64,000 nt of DNA from an uncultured Schlesneria sp. (GCA_903840265.1 CAIMFH010000088.1:1-64000); one strand, 5' to 3'; positions 19,703 to 29,705 are shown, counted from the first letter of the stretch. Notes: a model not told the origin generated them from the letters alone. A program made the numbers and translations.

Positions 19703-19796
19703 GCGGGCTGCAGGATTGAGTGAAAGTTTCATCAGAGTGGATGGTAGTTCAGAGTGCCAGAGACTCTGCACGCCTGCGAACTAATGCGAGAAGATT

Positions 19797-20681
19797 ATGA
19801 AGCTCGACACCACGTTCGAATTCGAAGAGCTGCGCCCGGATTTGGCTCGTCTGGCTTATCGGATGCTGGGAACCCGGTCCGATGCAGACGACATTTTGCA
19901 GGATGCGTACTTGCGGTGGTCGAACGCCGATCGGGGCGAGGTTCGATCCACTCGAGCCTTCTTGAATACAATCGTTACGCGACTGTGTATTGATCGGCGG
20001 CGCGAGATCGATGTTCGGAAAGAGACGTACGTTGGGCCGTGGCTGCCTGAGCCGATTGTCGAATCGGGATCGTTCGTCTCAGAAGACCGGATCGAGATGG
20101 GCGAGACGGTTTCACTCGCGCTGATGCACGTCATGGAGACATTGTCACCAACTGAGCGGGCGGCCTATCTGCTTCGAAAAGTGTTCGACTACGACTACGT
20201 TGAGATCAGTTCGATCCTGGACAAGTCGGAGGCGAACTGTCGGCAACTTGTGAGTCGAGCAGAAAGTCATATCCAATCAGAGCGGCCGCGTTTCGAGACT
20301 TCGTCCGCTGAGATTGAAAGAATCTCGAACGAGTTTTTGCACGCATGTGAGACGGGCGATTTGGAAGGACTGGTGGAACTTCTGTCCGACGATGTCGTGA
20401 TCTACTCGGATGGCGGCGGAAAGGCGCTGGCAGCGTTGCGCCCGTTGGAAGGGGTAGACAAGGCCTCGCGGTTTCTCATCGGAGTGTTTAAGAAGGGGCT
20501 GTCTGGAGCGGAGATTGTACGGGTTCGCGTGAATGGCCAACTGGGGTTCGCCGCATTTTTGGCGGGACAACTGGCGACCGTGTGGGTGATGGACGTTGTC
20601 GATGGCCATGTCAGGCGCTGCTTCTCGATCCGCAATCCGGACAAGCTGGCGCACGTCAGGATCGCTCAGTCCGGAGTCTAG
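19797..20681 (+). CDS. ECF41-type RNA polymerase sigma factor (SigJ-like)
   Basis: This is an extracytoplasmic-function sigma factor with a fused C-terminal SnoaL-like (NTF2-fold) domain that regulates its own activity. Over 294 residues, region 2 is at about 10-75 (DADDILQDAYLRW) and region 4 at about 108-160 (LSPTERAAYLLRKVFDYDYVEI). The C-terminal domain starts near 172. All three group signatures are present: WLPEP at 82-86 in the linker, DGGGK at 205-209, and NPDKL at 280-284. ECF41 factors usually sit beside the redox or decarboxylase-like gene they control. Here no such target follows; about 750 gene-poor bases do. The ATG is preceded by GCGAGAAG. Confidence 0.93.
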   Translation: MKLDTTFEFEELRPDLARLAYRMLGTRSDADDILQDAYLRWSNADRGEVRSTRAFLNTIVTRLCIDRRREIDVRKETYVGPWLPEPIVESGSFVSEDRIEMGETVSLALMHVMETLSPTERAAYLLRKVFDYDYVEISSILDKSEANCRQLVSRAESHIQSERPRFETSSAEIERISNEFLHACETGDLEGLVELLSDDVVIYSDGGGKALAALRPLEGVDKASRFLIGVFKKGLSGAEIVRVRVNGQLGFAAFLAGQLATVWVMDVVDGHVRRCFSIRNPDKLAHVRIAQSGV

Positions 20682-21431
20682 GCCGCAATGAAGAGATCGT
20701 TCACCGGCTGGCCTGTATTCGAAGTCATGATTGTTGCGGTCATGGCCGGGCAGGTGATGTTCTCGAATCTAGCGATCATCATGTCGGCAATCCGATGGTG
20801 TGCTGCGGCAGCGGAGTCTCTGATTACAGACGCGTGTCATCAATGCTGATCCTGCCGTAAACGTCTTGTTCGCATTGGCAGCGTCAATCAGCGCCCCGTT
20901 CGTACGATTCACCATGCTTCCATGATCGTTATGATCGACACGGTTGGAACTTGATTCATCTCACGCCAGATCCCTGAGACGCCCGCCGGACCGGCTCAGG
21001 CGTTATTGAAAGCTCAACCACGCCAGTTTGTACTTCTTTCAGGTTGCGAGCGGATCGGCATTCGGGCAAATCGACGTAACGCTTGACGCAGTTAACTGTT
21101 GTGGGATCTCGTGAGTGTGGTTCGAGACTTGCGGGTGCCGTAGCTGGGCCGAGCCGCTGAAATCCCCGTAGAACGGGTAATCGGAACTGGAGCGCGAAGA
21201 TTGTCCAGTTATGCCATGTGGATGTAGTGCAAAAAAAAGTTGCAGTTTGACCACTGCAGGAACCCGGCCTATATTCAACTTTGACAACGCGGCTGTTGTC
21301 GTCAGGCAACGTCTGACGGCAATGTGCCACAGGGATTTGAGGGCCGCAATGTCCGCCAGCATTCATTTCGAGGGGGAATGGATGGGATCGGCGTACATCT
21401 TGTCGGATCCGCAAATCCGGGGGAACCTGTC
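20682..21431. other. Long gene-poor region after the sigma factor gene
   Basis: This is among the longest noncoding stretches here, at 750 bases. A 53-codon frame at 20688-20849 starts seven bases after the sigma gene and is rich in hydrophobic residues, but no family is recognisable. A run of eight A at 21230-21237 and small hairpins (GACAAC/GTTGTC near 21280) lie nearer the protease gene. It could be a decayed ECF41 target gene plus a long 5' leader. Confidence 0.45.
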
Positions 21432-23081
21432 ATGTCTGTTTCAACACTCGTTGAGTGGGCGCTCGTTGTTTGGATATCGACAACCGCCGTTGGATTGTGT
21501 GGCTCACCGACGCTGCTCGCTCGAGAAAATAGCTCGGCGAAAGACAGCGGACCCGAGACGGAATCGGATGCCGTCAGTGAAGGTAATCGGCTGAGAACTG
21601 AGCGTCGCTGGGCTGAATCCATCGATCTCTACGAAAAGTCGGTTAAAAAGTGGCCCGACAACGATTCACTGAAGCAGGGGCTGCGTCAGTCGAAGATTCA
21701 CTTCTCGATTGAACGTCGCTACTCGGATCGATCGTTCCTTGAGATGCTGCCGTTGTCTCGTCCAGAGGCCATGGTCTATCTGGATGATGTACTCGAAAAG
21801 GTCAGACGTTACTACGTCGATCCTGTCACGGCGACCGCTTTTGTTGCTCACGGAACAGAGAGTCTATATTTCGCCTTGGCGAACGAGAAGTTCTTGAAGA
21901 AGAACCTGCCGAGTGCTTCGCCGGATCGCATCACGACGTTCCGACGAATGCTGCGAACGTTATACTGGAACAAGCAAGTCAACGGTCAGGATCAAGCTCG
22001 TCGAACTGTCATCGAACTATGTGATACCGCCCAGTACGAATTGGGATTGCCTGCGACGGCCGTTGTACTGGAGTTCGTGTTCGGTGGTTGCAATTCACTA
22101 GATGACTACAGCAGCTACCTCACCCCTGGAAAACTTGGTGACCTGTACAACAACATCGATGGTGAGTTCGTCGGGATCGGCATCGAGATGAAGGCCGAAA
22201 ACGGCAAAGGATTGCTGCTGGTGAATGTCCTGCCCGAAAGCCCTGCTGAAGAAGGGGGCGCGTTGGCTGGGGACATCATCGTCATGATCAACAACGTCGA
22301 TAGCCGCAAGATGTCGACCGAAGAAGCCGCCTCGCTGCTGCAAGGCCAGGCGGGAACGCGTCTGCAACTGACACTGATGAATCCAAGCTCTTCGGAAGAA
22401 CGCAAGGCCACGCTGATTCGTCGAGCCGTGAAAGTGAAGAGCATCCCGGTCGCTAAGATCATCGACCGAGCTAATGGCATCGGTTACATCAAGATGACCG
22501 GTTTTCAGAAGAATACGACTGAGGAATTGGACGCGGCTCTGCTGAAACTCAACAAGGACGGGATGCGAGCTCTGATCTGGGACGTTCGTGGAAATCCCGG
22601 TGGTTTGCTGACGGCCGCTGTTGAAGTCCTGGATCGATTCATCGCCGATGGAGTGCTGGTTTCGACGCAAGGTCGCACACCCGATCAGAACTCGACGTAC
22701 TCCGCTCAAGCTCCTGGAACCTGGAAGGTGCCACTCGTGTTGCTGACCGATGGCGACAGTGCCAGTGCCAGTGAAATCGTGGCGGGAGCGATTCATGATC
22801 ATCACCGCGGGACGATCGTGGGACGCAAGACCTACGGCAAGTGGTCAGTACAAAGCATCCTGCCTGGCCACGCTGAATCGGGCTTCCGATTGACGACTGC
22901 CAAGTTCTACTCGCCAAGCGGGCAGACTTACGGCAAGATTGGAATCCGACCTGATATTGAGATTGCCGCTGGCGAATCGACTCGCACGGGTTATCGTGGT
23001 CGTCGATCTGATCCGCTGGATGATGATCGCGATGTCGAAGCGGGACTGGATGTCCTCCGGAAGCAAATGGCCAAGCGATGA
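21432..23081 (+). CDS. S41 family carboxy-terminal processing protease
   Basis: This is a tail-specific serine protease (CtpA/Prc family) acting outside the cytoplasm. The 549-residue protein has a signal peptide (about 1-30) and a TPR-like segment at about 45-85. A helical region follows, then a PDZ domain at about 240-320 (GIGIEMKAENGKGLLLVNV...SPAEEGGALAGD). The catalytic domain has SASASE with S445 and TYGKWSVQ with K470, giving the usual 25-residue Ser-Lys spacing. The start was moved 36 codons inward to the ATG at 21432, which begins the signal peptide. The next gene overlaps its stop by four bases (ATGA). Confidence 0.93.
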   Translation: MSVSTLVEWALVVWISTTAVGLCGSPTLLARENSSAKDSGPETESDAVSEGNRLRTERRWAESIDLYEKSVKKWPDNDSLKQGLRQSKIHFSIERRYSDRSFLEMLPLSRPEAMVYLDDVLEKVRRYYVDPVTATAFVAHGTESLYFALANEKFLKKNLPSASPDRITTFRRMLRTLYWNKQVNGQDQARRTVIELCDTAQYELGLPATAVVLEFVFGGCNSLDDYSSYLTPGKLGDLYNNIDGEFVGIGIEMKAENGKGLLLVNVLPESPAEEGGALAGDIIVMINNVDSRKMSTEEAASLLQGQAGTRLQLTLMNPSSSEERKATLIRRAVKVKSIPVAKIIDRANGIGYIKMTGFQKNTTEELDAALLKLNKDGMRALIWDVRGNPGGLLTAAVEVLDRFIADGVLVSTQGRTPDQNSTYSAQAPGTWKVPLVLLTDGDSASASEIVAGAIHDHHRGTIVGRKTYGKWSVQSILPGHAESGFRLTTAKFYSPSGQTYGKIGIRPDIEIAAGESTRTGYRGRRSDPLDDDRDVEAGLDVLRKQMAKR

Positions 23082-23974
23082 GGGGCGAATCTGAAGCATG
23101 GCTCTACTCAGGACGGGGCGCCGCACCGGCGCTCCGTTGGTCATTTACGGCCGATGCTCCACTCGCTGATGTCAGATTGGCTCGAGAAACGGGCGAGATC
23201 CTTGCGGCCGATGTCTCTGGCGGATTGTACTTGCTCGATCGCCGCGGCCGTGTTGCCTCGCTGATCAGGACTCGCCACGAGATTCAACGGGTCGCCTGGG
23301 CGGATTCGGGAGTCGGTGGCACAGCTGTGATCGACAATCGGACTGTGGTCTGGTTTGATCGCAAGTTGCAGTTCGATTGGACTCGCGAAGTCCCCGACGA
23401 TGTGCTCGCGATCTCAATGGATCCGCATGGAACGCATGTCGCCGTCTCGATGGCCGATGGTGTGACGGCAGTGCTCACGTCTGAGAGTCGCAAAGTTAGT
23501 CGGTTCGAAACGGTTCGCCCGTTGCGCTATATCCATCTGCTGGCGACAGTCACTCATCTGGTGGCCGCGGCCGAACATGGATTGGTGGGCCGATTCTCCA
23601 TGCGTGGCGAGGCCGTTTGGACCGAGAAGCTGTGGTCGAATGTGGGCGACATGGCCGTCACTGGAGACGGACGGAATTTGTTTCTGGCCGGATTTGCTCA
23701 CGGCGTTCAATCGTACGACGGTGACGATGGTGGATCACGTGGCTCATTCATCACGGAAGGTACCGTGGCACTGGTGGCCTGTGGTTATGCGAGAAAACAG
23801 TTGATCGCGGCGACGCTGGAACGCCAACTGTTCGCGATCAACGATGCCGGTGAACTGGTTTGGAATCTGACATTACCCGAGGATCTGAGTCGAATCCTGG
23901 TCTCGCCTTTAGGTGACTGGGTCATCCTGGGATTTGCATCCGGCCGCATCGTCCGACTCGACACGACGCCGTGA
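23078..23974 (+). CDS. Beta-propeller (WD40/PQQ-like) protein
   Basis: This 298-residue protein is made of repeated short beta units that resemble blades of a WD40 or PQQ-type propeller, for example GEILAADVSGGLYLLDRRGRV, then GTHVAVSMADGVTAVL, and GDWVILGFASGRIVRLD. I count roughly six or seven repeats. There is no signal peptide or membrane segment, so it appears cytoplasmic although it is coupled to an exported protease. The ATGA overlap with the S41 gene indicates translational coupling and perhaps joint function. No enzyme motif is visible; a binding or scaffold role is inferred. Confidence 0.75.
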   Translation: MRGESEAWLYSGRGAAPALRWSFTADAPLADVRLARETGEILAADVSGGLYLLDRRGRVASLIRTRHEIQRVAWADSGVGGTAVIDNRTVVWFDRKLQFDWTREVPDDVLAISMDPHGTHVAVSMADGVTAVLTSESRKVSRFETVRPLRYIHLLATVTHLVAAAEHGLVGRFSMRGEAVWTEKLWSNVGDMAVTGDGRNLFLAGFAHGVQSYDGDDGGSRGSFITEGTVALVACGYARKQLIAATLERQLFAINDAGELVWNLTLPEDLSRILVSPLGDWVILGFASGRIVRLDTTP

Positions 23975-24063
23975 TCCCGATAACGAGGTTCTGGTCGCTC
24001 GCGAAATGCCGCCGCTGACTGGATTAGCGCGAACTTTTGTTGTCGCGGGCTGCTCTGTTGGGT

Positions 24064-24135
24064 GACGCTGAAGTCACACGGCGTGGCAGTGGCCTGCAAA
24101 GCCGCTTTCAGTGGGTTCGACTCCCATCAGCGTCT
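24064..24135 (+). tRNA. tRNA-Cys (GCA)
   Basis: The 72 bases fold as a cloverleaf. The 7-bp acceptor is GACGCTG/CAGCGTC, and a 4-bp D stem (with a T-G pair) has a 7-base loop. The 5-bp anticodon stem is GTGGC/GCCGC with loop CTGCAAA, giving anticodon GCA. The variable loop has 5 bases, and the T arm is GTGGG-TTCGACT-CCCAT. The discriminator is T, as required for tRNA-Cys, and CCA is not encoded. Oddly, position 8 is A and position 14 is C instead of the nearly universal T8 and A14, and 15/48 are A/A. It could be a divergent tRNA-Cys or a second copy. Confidence 0.8.
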
Positions 24136-24145
24136 CTGATTGTAG

Positions 24146-25423
24146 TTAGCCTGCATCGACGTACGGGCCTCGGAAGAAACCACTGTCGACCGGAGCGGAG
24201 TACGTCACTCCCAGGGCTGGATCGGTGATGACCTTGCTGCCGCCCTTCAATGACTGCATGGCCAGGTCCGTCATCGTGCTGGTCAGCAGCGTTCGCTCGA
24301 CAGGGTATGGCGATGAGCCAGTGGCGAAAAACTTCTCGATGTTGAACGTTAATGGATCGAAGAACCGGGCACCGGGAGGAGCGGGCAGGTAGAAGCAACT
24401 GGAGACGGGTTCCGTTTGGCCGGTGACTTTGGCTCCGATCGCGAATTCTGATGTCTGCTCGATGAGATTCAGGACGGCGCCTCGCGTTCCGTCTCGGTAT
24501 TCGACGAGCACCGCTTGCGGTTGCAAGACGTTCTCACGGATTGGGCCGGTGTTGGTGCTGGGGCAACGCGACAATGCGGCGTGGAGGAGTCGCCATGACC
24601 AGCGTCCTTCGTCTCCGGCTTTCCAGACCGAGTCTCCTTCCAAGAACTGGACGGATTTCACGCCGGTTTCGCCGCCTGCTCTTCGCTCCAGCATGCACTG
24701 CAGAACTTCCAAGGCGTGGAAGAGATAGATCTCGACCGTTCCACGATCAAAGCCGAACGAGACGACGGCTTCTTCAAACTTGGTTCCCACTGGCGGTTCG
24801 ATTTCTGGTCGTCGCCAGGTGACAGGCAATGACGACCCAGCCATCAATCCGAATTTCATCTCGTTCGCTGTCGCGACCATCTTGGCTGCGAGCTTGTGAT
24901 CGTACGACAGATGCTTGTCGACGAACACTGGCACGCTGCGGCCCGCTTTCTGGAAGACGTCCACGATCTGTTCGAAGAATTCGTAGCGAGGGTAGAGGAT
25001 CTGACCACGGTCGTTCACGGGATAGTCACCGTGTTCGATGATCAGCAGGACGGCGTCGACATCCAGTCCGCCATTCGCTCCCAAAGCCTCAGCAATCGTC
25101 TCGGTGAGTTCGATATTGTGTGTTTTGCAGACCCTGTGGCCGAGGTCGTCTTTCGGCTGTTGATGATTCCACATCCGTACCAGGTCGAATGGCGGCTGAT
25201 GGTGAAACCCGTTGCGGGTATAGCCGTGAATAAATCGTCCCGCGATATGATAGGCGTGCGATCGCAGTCGATAGATGGAATTGATCGCCGCGACGCGAGG
25301 TCGTGCGAAAGGCGTCTTTTTCTTTTCGCTTACCTCTGCTGCAAATGCCTGGTGACCGAGCATCAGAGCAGATGAAGCGCCTAAAAAGTCGCGGCGCGAA
25401 AGACCTGGCAGCGATCGTGGCAT
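24146..25423 (-). CDS. Tat-exported protein of unknown function, Gfo/Idh-like layout
   Basis: The protein has 425 residues. The N-terminus carries a clear twin-arginine leader, SRRDFLGASSALMLG, so it is exported folded. The body has a segment on the pattern D-A-V-L-L-I-I-E-H-G-D-Y-P followed by PVFVDKHLSYD. This resembles the middle of Gfo/Idh/MocA oxidoreductases, but the N-terminal glycine-rich NAD loop is not evident. It may be a degenerate or non-catalytic relative; function not assigned. The ATG at 25423 follows an AGGAG site and fits the leader; the open frame continues 17 codons upstream. The gene ends 10 bases from the tRNA-Cys. The lactonase-type gene lies upstream on the same strand, 72 bases away. 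Confidence 0.75.
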   Translation of the reverse strand: MPRSLPGLSRRDFLGASSALMLGHQAFAAEVSEKKKTPFARPRVAAINSIYRLRSHAYHIAGRFIHGYTRNGFHHQPPFDLVRMWNHQQPKDDLGHRVCKTHNIELTETIAEALGANGGLDVDAVLLIIEHGDYPVNDRGQILYPRYEFFEQIVDVFQKAGRSVPVFVDKHLSYDHKLAAKMVATANEMKFGLMAGSSLPVTWRRPEIEPPVGTKFEEAVVSFGFDRGTVEIYLFHALEVLQCMLERRAGGETGVKSVQFLEGDSVWKAGDEGRWSWRLLHAALSRCPSTNTGPIRENVLQPQAVLVEYRDGTRGAVLNLIEQTSEFAIGAKVTGQTEPVSSCFYLPAPPGARFFDPLTFNIEKFFATGSSPYPVERTLLTSTMTDLAMQSLKGGSKVITDPALGVTYSAPVDSGFFRGPYVDAG

Positions 25424-25495
25424 GGTGATGCTCCTGAACTGGCAAGTAAACATTGGCGCAGAACAGCGAGGCACGCAGCGCCTGCTCCGAAAGTC

Positions 25496-26662
25496 TTAGT
25501 TCTTCAGTGGCAGAAATCGAATGCAGACAGGGCTGCCGACTTCGATTTTCACGCCGGTTGGTGTCAAATCGCCTGAATTCGGATCGATCCGGAAGACCAC
25601 CACGTCGTTTGTCGATTGATTTGCGGCGAGCAGGAACGCGCCAGTGGGGTCGACGTTAAAGTTTCGCGGCGTCTTGCCACCCGTCGGAGTGTTTCCCTTG
25701 GCGGTTAATTTTCCCGTGGCAGGATCAACCTGGTACACGGCGATACTGTCATGGCCACGGTTTGACACGTAGACGGATTTGCCCGAGGGATGAACCACCG
25801 TCTCGGCCGTTGAATTCTCGCCAGTGAATCCGGCAGGCAGCGTAGACAAGGTCTGGATCTCGGTGAGGGATCCTTTGCCGGCGTCGTATTGGAACGCCGT
25901 CACCGTCGAATTCAATTCATTGTTGACGTACGCGTACTTGCCGGTGGGATGAAATGCCATGTGTCGCGGCCCGCTTCCTGGTGCCACAGTGCCAGCCGGA
26001 GGTTCGTTTGGCTGGAGCGAGCCAGTTGCTCCGTCAAACCGATAGATGAAGATCTTGTCCAAACCCAGATCGGCAGCGAAGGCAAATCGATTCGCTGCGT
26101 CGAGGTTGATCGAATGCGCATGCGGTCCTTCCTGGCGGCTCTTATCAGGGCCCGAACCAGCATGCTGAATCGTCGTTACGGACTTGCTCAGTCGTCCGGA
26201 GGCGGCATCCACAGGCAATACGGCGACCGTCCCGCTGCTGTAGTTCGCGACCAGCACGTTCTTACCGGCGGCATCCACGATCAGATGGCAGGGATGTTTC
26301 CCTTCCGACGGTTGCTGATTCAGAACGCGCAGTGCGCCTGTGGCTTCGTCGATGGACAACGCCGTCACCGCGCCGCTCTTCTTGCCCTCAAAGTCTTCGA
26401 TTTCATTGACGGCATACAGGTATTTCTGGTTCGGATGGATCGCCACAAACGACGGGCTGACAATTTCGGCCGCCAACTGAGCGGCCTGCAACTGGCCCGT
26501 TTCAACGTCGAAAGTAGACTGGTAAATACCACGGCAGGTGGGGCTGGTGTAGGTACCAATGTAGACGCGAAATTTCTTGGTGGCATCGGCAGCAGACGAA
26601 TGATGGATCGACATGAACGAGAATCCCACGAGACACAGAGCCAACCAGACTCGATTCAACAT
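25496..26662 (-). CDS. Lactonase-type seven-bladed beta-propeller (Pgl-like), secreted
   Basis: This 388-residue protein belongs to the lactonase family represented by 6-phosphogluconolactonase YbhE. It starts with a Sec signal peptide (about 1-24), so it should be periplasmic, unlike the cytoplasmic enzyme of the pentose phosphate pathway. Blade-type repeats are clear, such as SPSFVAIHPNQKYLYAVNE, GPRHMAFHPTGKYAYVNNE, and TPRNFNVDPTGAFLLAANQ. The conserved EGPHAHSI segment is present. The ATG follows a GAGGTG site. Activity on 6-phosphogluconolactone is unlikely given export; a surface sugar-lactone or a binding role is inferred. Confidence 0.85.
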   Translation of the reverse strand: MLNRVWLALCLVGFSFMSIHHSSAADATKKFRVYIGTYTSPTCRGIYQSTFDVETGQLQAAQLAAEIVSPSFVAIHPNQKYLYAVNEIEDFEGKKSGAVTALSIDEATGALRVLNQQPSEGKHPCHLIVDAAGKNVLVANYSSGTVAVLPVDAASGRLSKSVTTIQHAGSGPDKSRQEGPHAHSINLDAANRFAFAADLGLDKIFIYRFDGATGSLQPNEPPAGTVAPGSGPRHMAFHPTGKYAYVNNELNSTVTAFQYDAGKGSLTEIQTLSTLPAGFTGENSTAETVVHPSGKSVYVSNRGHDSIAVYQVDPATGKLTAKGNTPTGGKTPRNFNVDPTGAFLLAANQSTNDVVVFRIDPNSGDLTPTGVKIEVGSPVCIRFLPLKN

Positions 26663-26859
26663 GCCGCACCTCGCGAAGTAGATTCAGAGTGACCGCAGAG
26701 CGACAGAATCGCTGGCTGCTTAGAACGATAGGATCGCGGATCGTTCGCGCCAAGGATGGCGGGATGATATTAGCGCAGGAGCGAATTCGGCTCAAAGAAC
26801 GCCACGAGCCAGACTTGAATAGTCTGGCTCGGCGATTCGTACCTTCGTGAACAGTGATC

Positions 26860-27807
26860 TTACTGGCGGCTGAGGCGGTAGTCTTCGTTGGCGTGATCGA
26901 AGTCCAACTGCGTCAAGGCGGCTCGGAATTTCACGTCGGTGTAGACGTAGTGTTCGAGCAGAGTCAGTTCGTCGAGTTCTTCTTCAGAGCGTTTCACATC
27001 ATCTGCGGGCCAGCCGAAATTCTTGATGTACAGTGGAATACACCATTCTTTGTCGATCAGAGTCATCGACTTCCGATAGTCGCCGTTGGCCGCGCGATCT
27101 TTGTATTCCAGGACGAAGCAGTGACAGCTGCGATTGCCGACTAACTGATCTTCCAAGTGGTGACAATGTGAAAACGACTTTGATTCCAAGTCTTTCTGGT
27201 TGAAGCCGATGATCGTGTCGGCCAGTGCCAACATGCCTGCTCGTGTGACAGGGTATCGTGCTTCCTGCATGGCCAACGTGCTATCAGGTTCCATGAGGAT
27301 TGCGGGCAACCGAGATTTCCAGCCGGTTCCCGAGTGTACCAGCATTTTGCCGTCGTTCACTCCGTCGACATACATGACTTCGCGGCCTGCATCACCGTCC
27401 AGCCACTTCAAATAGATACTGAAGGGTTCGTGACGCACCTTCATTGCCATTGTCTGTTCTTCGAGCAATTCGCCATTCACCAACTCACGCTTCATGAACT
27501 GGGCGGTGTAGTCTGGAGTGGCTTGGAGGAAGGCCATCCCTTTCTTCAGCAACTCGATCTTTTTCGCAAGGTTCTGTTCGGCTCGTTGTTCAGGCGTCAA
27601 TGAGTCGTCGGCTGGTGTCGCTGGCTTGGAGGTGTTGATCACCAGCGACGTTTTGGCGACGGATTGTCGGATGATGTCCGCTCCGGCGGGGCGAGCGGGG
27701 CATTCCAAATAGAGAAATCCCGCTGTAAACATCGCCACCATCGCGGCTGATCCGTTTGCCCTTTGCTCGGGTTTCATGGTTTTGATGCGGCGCAGCAGAA
27801 ATCTCAT
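26860..27807 (-). CDS. DUF1571 family protein
   Basis: This 315-residue protein has an N-terminal hydrophobic signal or anchor (about 17-40) and a DUF1571-type domain of beta-rich, LolA-like character. That domain has the features Y-T-A-Q-F-M-K-R-E, then MAMKVRHEPFSIYLKW, GREVMYVDG and KEWCIPLYIKNFGWP. The family is common in Planctomycetota and has no proven function; the resemblance to lipoprotein carriers is from family knowledge only. The open frame extends another 139 codons upstream without coding character. The ATG at 27807 is preceded by a GGAG ribosome site and starts the signal peptide. Confidence 0.8.
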   Translation of the reverse strand: MRFLLRRIKTMKPEQRANGSAAMVAMFTAGFLYLECPARPAGADIIRQSVAKTSLVINTSKPATPADDSLTPEQRAEQNLAKKIELLKKGMAFLQATPDYTAQFMKRELVNGELLEEQTMAMKVRHEPFSIYLKWLDGDAGREVMYVDGVNDGKMLVHSGTGWKSRLPAILMEPDSTLAMQEARYPVTRAGMLALADTIIGFNQKDLESKSFSHCHHLEDQLVGNRSCHCFVLEYKDRAANGDYRKSMTLIDKEWCIPLYIKNFGWPADDVKRSEEELDELTLLEHYVYTDVKFRAALTQLDFDHANEDYRLSRQ

Positions 27808-28567
<760 letters not shown>

Positions 28568-28646
28568 TTACAGTTTTTGAGTCGAGTGCGGCAGGAAGTC
28601 GCCTCATAAAAGTCCCACCTTTGATTTCCCAACGAGGAGTCCCCTG

Positions 28647-29666
28647 ATGGCAGCTAGGAAGCTTGTTCTAGTCAGCGCGGTATTGGTCGCGATGGTCACA
28701 TTGCTCGCGGCACAAAATGCTCAGACGCCGAAGACCGGTTTGGCAATGTCGGCCGCCGCGCAAGGCTTTTTGTCGGCGCTCACCCCCGCTCAAAAGGGTG
28801 AGGCGACATTCAAATTTGATGATCCCGAGCGATTGAACTGGCACTTCATTCCGCGGCCGCGAAAGGGATTGCCGCTGAAGTCGTTGGAAGGAGGGGCGCT
28901 CAAAGCGGCCCATGCCTTCATCCGCAGCGGACTCTCGGATGCCGGATACGATCAGACGCTGAACATCATGAGTCTGGAAGAACTATTGTATCTGCTGGAA
29001 ACAGGGGATCGAACCGAGCGCCGAGAGCGCCGTGATCCAAACAAGTACTTTCTCAGCGTCTTCGGCGAGCCAGCTGAGACGGGTGACTGGGGCTGGCGTC
29101 TGGAAGGACACCATGTTTCCTTGAACTTCACAATCAAAGACGGGAAGGTTGTTTCGAGCACTCCCGAATTTTTCGGGGCCAACCCTGGAACAGTCGAAGC
29201 GGGCAAGGGGCGGCAGATTCGCGTCCTAGGCCCCGAGGAAGATATTGCGCGACAGATCCTGAAGCACTGTACGGCTGAGCAGCAGAAATTGTGCTGGATC
29301 AGCAAAGAGGCTCCTGGCGAAGTTCCGGGACCGAATCTGCCCCAAGCGGTTGTCGTAGCGCCGGTTGGTCTCCCTTACGCTCAGATGTCGGAAGACCAGA
29401 AAAAACTGGTGCAAGAGCTGTTGACGGAGTACTTGAAGAATCTGCCAAGTGATGTCGAACAAGAACGTCGCACGGCAATCAACAACGCCGGTATCGAGAA
29501 GCTGTTTTTTGCGTGGTATGGGGGAAGCGAACTGCACGATCCCCATCACTACCGATTGCAGGGACCGTCGTTCGTCGTCGAGTACAATAATACTCAGAAC
29601 AACGCCAATCACGTGCATTCCATGTGGCGAAACGTGAGTGGCGACTTCGGGGTTTCGGTGAAGTAA
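28647..29666 (+). CDS. DUF3500 family secreted protein
   Basis: This 339-residue protein has a signal peptide (about 1-23) and full DUF3500 coverage. Family landmarks are FDDPERLNWHFIPRPRKG, FGEPAETGDWGWRLEGHH, and a C-terminal YGG then HYRLQGPSFVVEYNNTQ. The last segment has regularly spaced His, Glu and Asn, which might bind a metal. No activity is established for the family. The ATG follows an AGGAG ribosome site. A strong stem-loop lies just downstream. Confidence 0.88.
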   Translation: MAARKLVLVSAVLVAMVTLLAAQNAQTPKTGLAMSAAAQGFLSALTPAQKGEATFKFDDPERLNWHFIPRPRKGLPLKSLEGGALKAAHAFIRSGLSDAGYDQTLNIMSLEELLYLLETGDRTERRERRDPNKYFLSVFGEPAETGDWGWRLEGHHVSLNFTIKDGKVVSSTPEFFGANPGTVEAGKGRQIRVLGPEEDIARQILKHCTAEQQKLCWISKEAPGEVPGPNLPQAVVVAPVGLPYAQMSEDQKKLVQELLTEYLKNLPSDVEQERRTAINNAGIEKLFFAWYGGSELHDPHHYRLQGPSFVVEYNNTQNNANHVHSMWRNVSGDFGVSVK

Positions 29667-29705
29667 GTGACCGGGTGAGACAGCGATTCACCCACCAAAG
29701 AACAT

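Noticed and set aside
20688-20849. 53-codon frame directly after the ECF41 sigma gene
   Set aside because: Hydrophobic but matches no family; could be a relic. Mentioned under the intergenic entry rather than called as a gene.
20956-21414. 152-codon minus-strand frame before the S41 protease
   Set aside because: No ribosome site, no domain, low-complexity Arg/Ser/Thr content; probably chance in a noncoding stretch.
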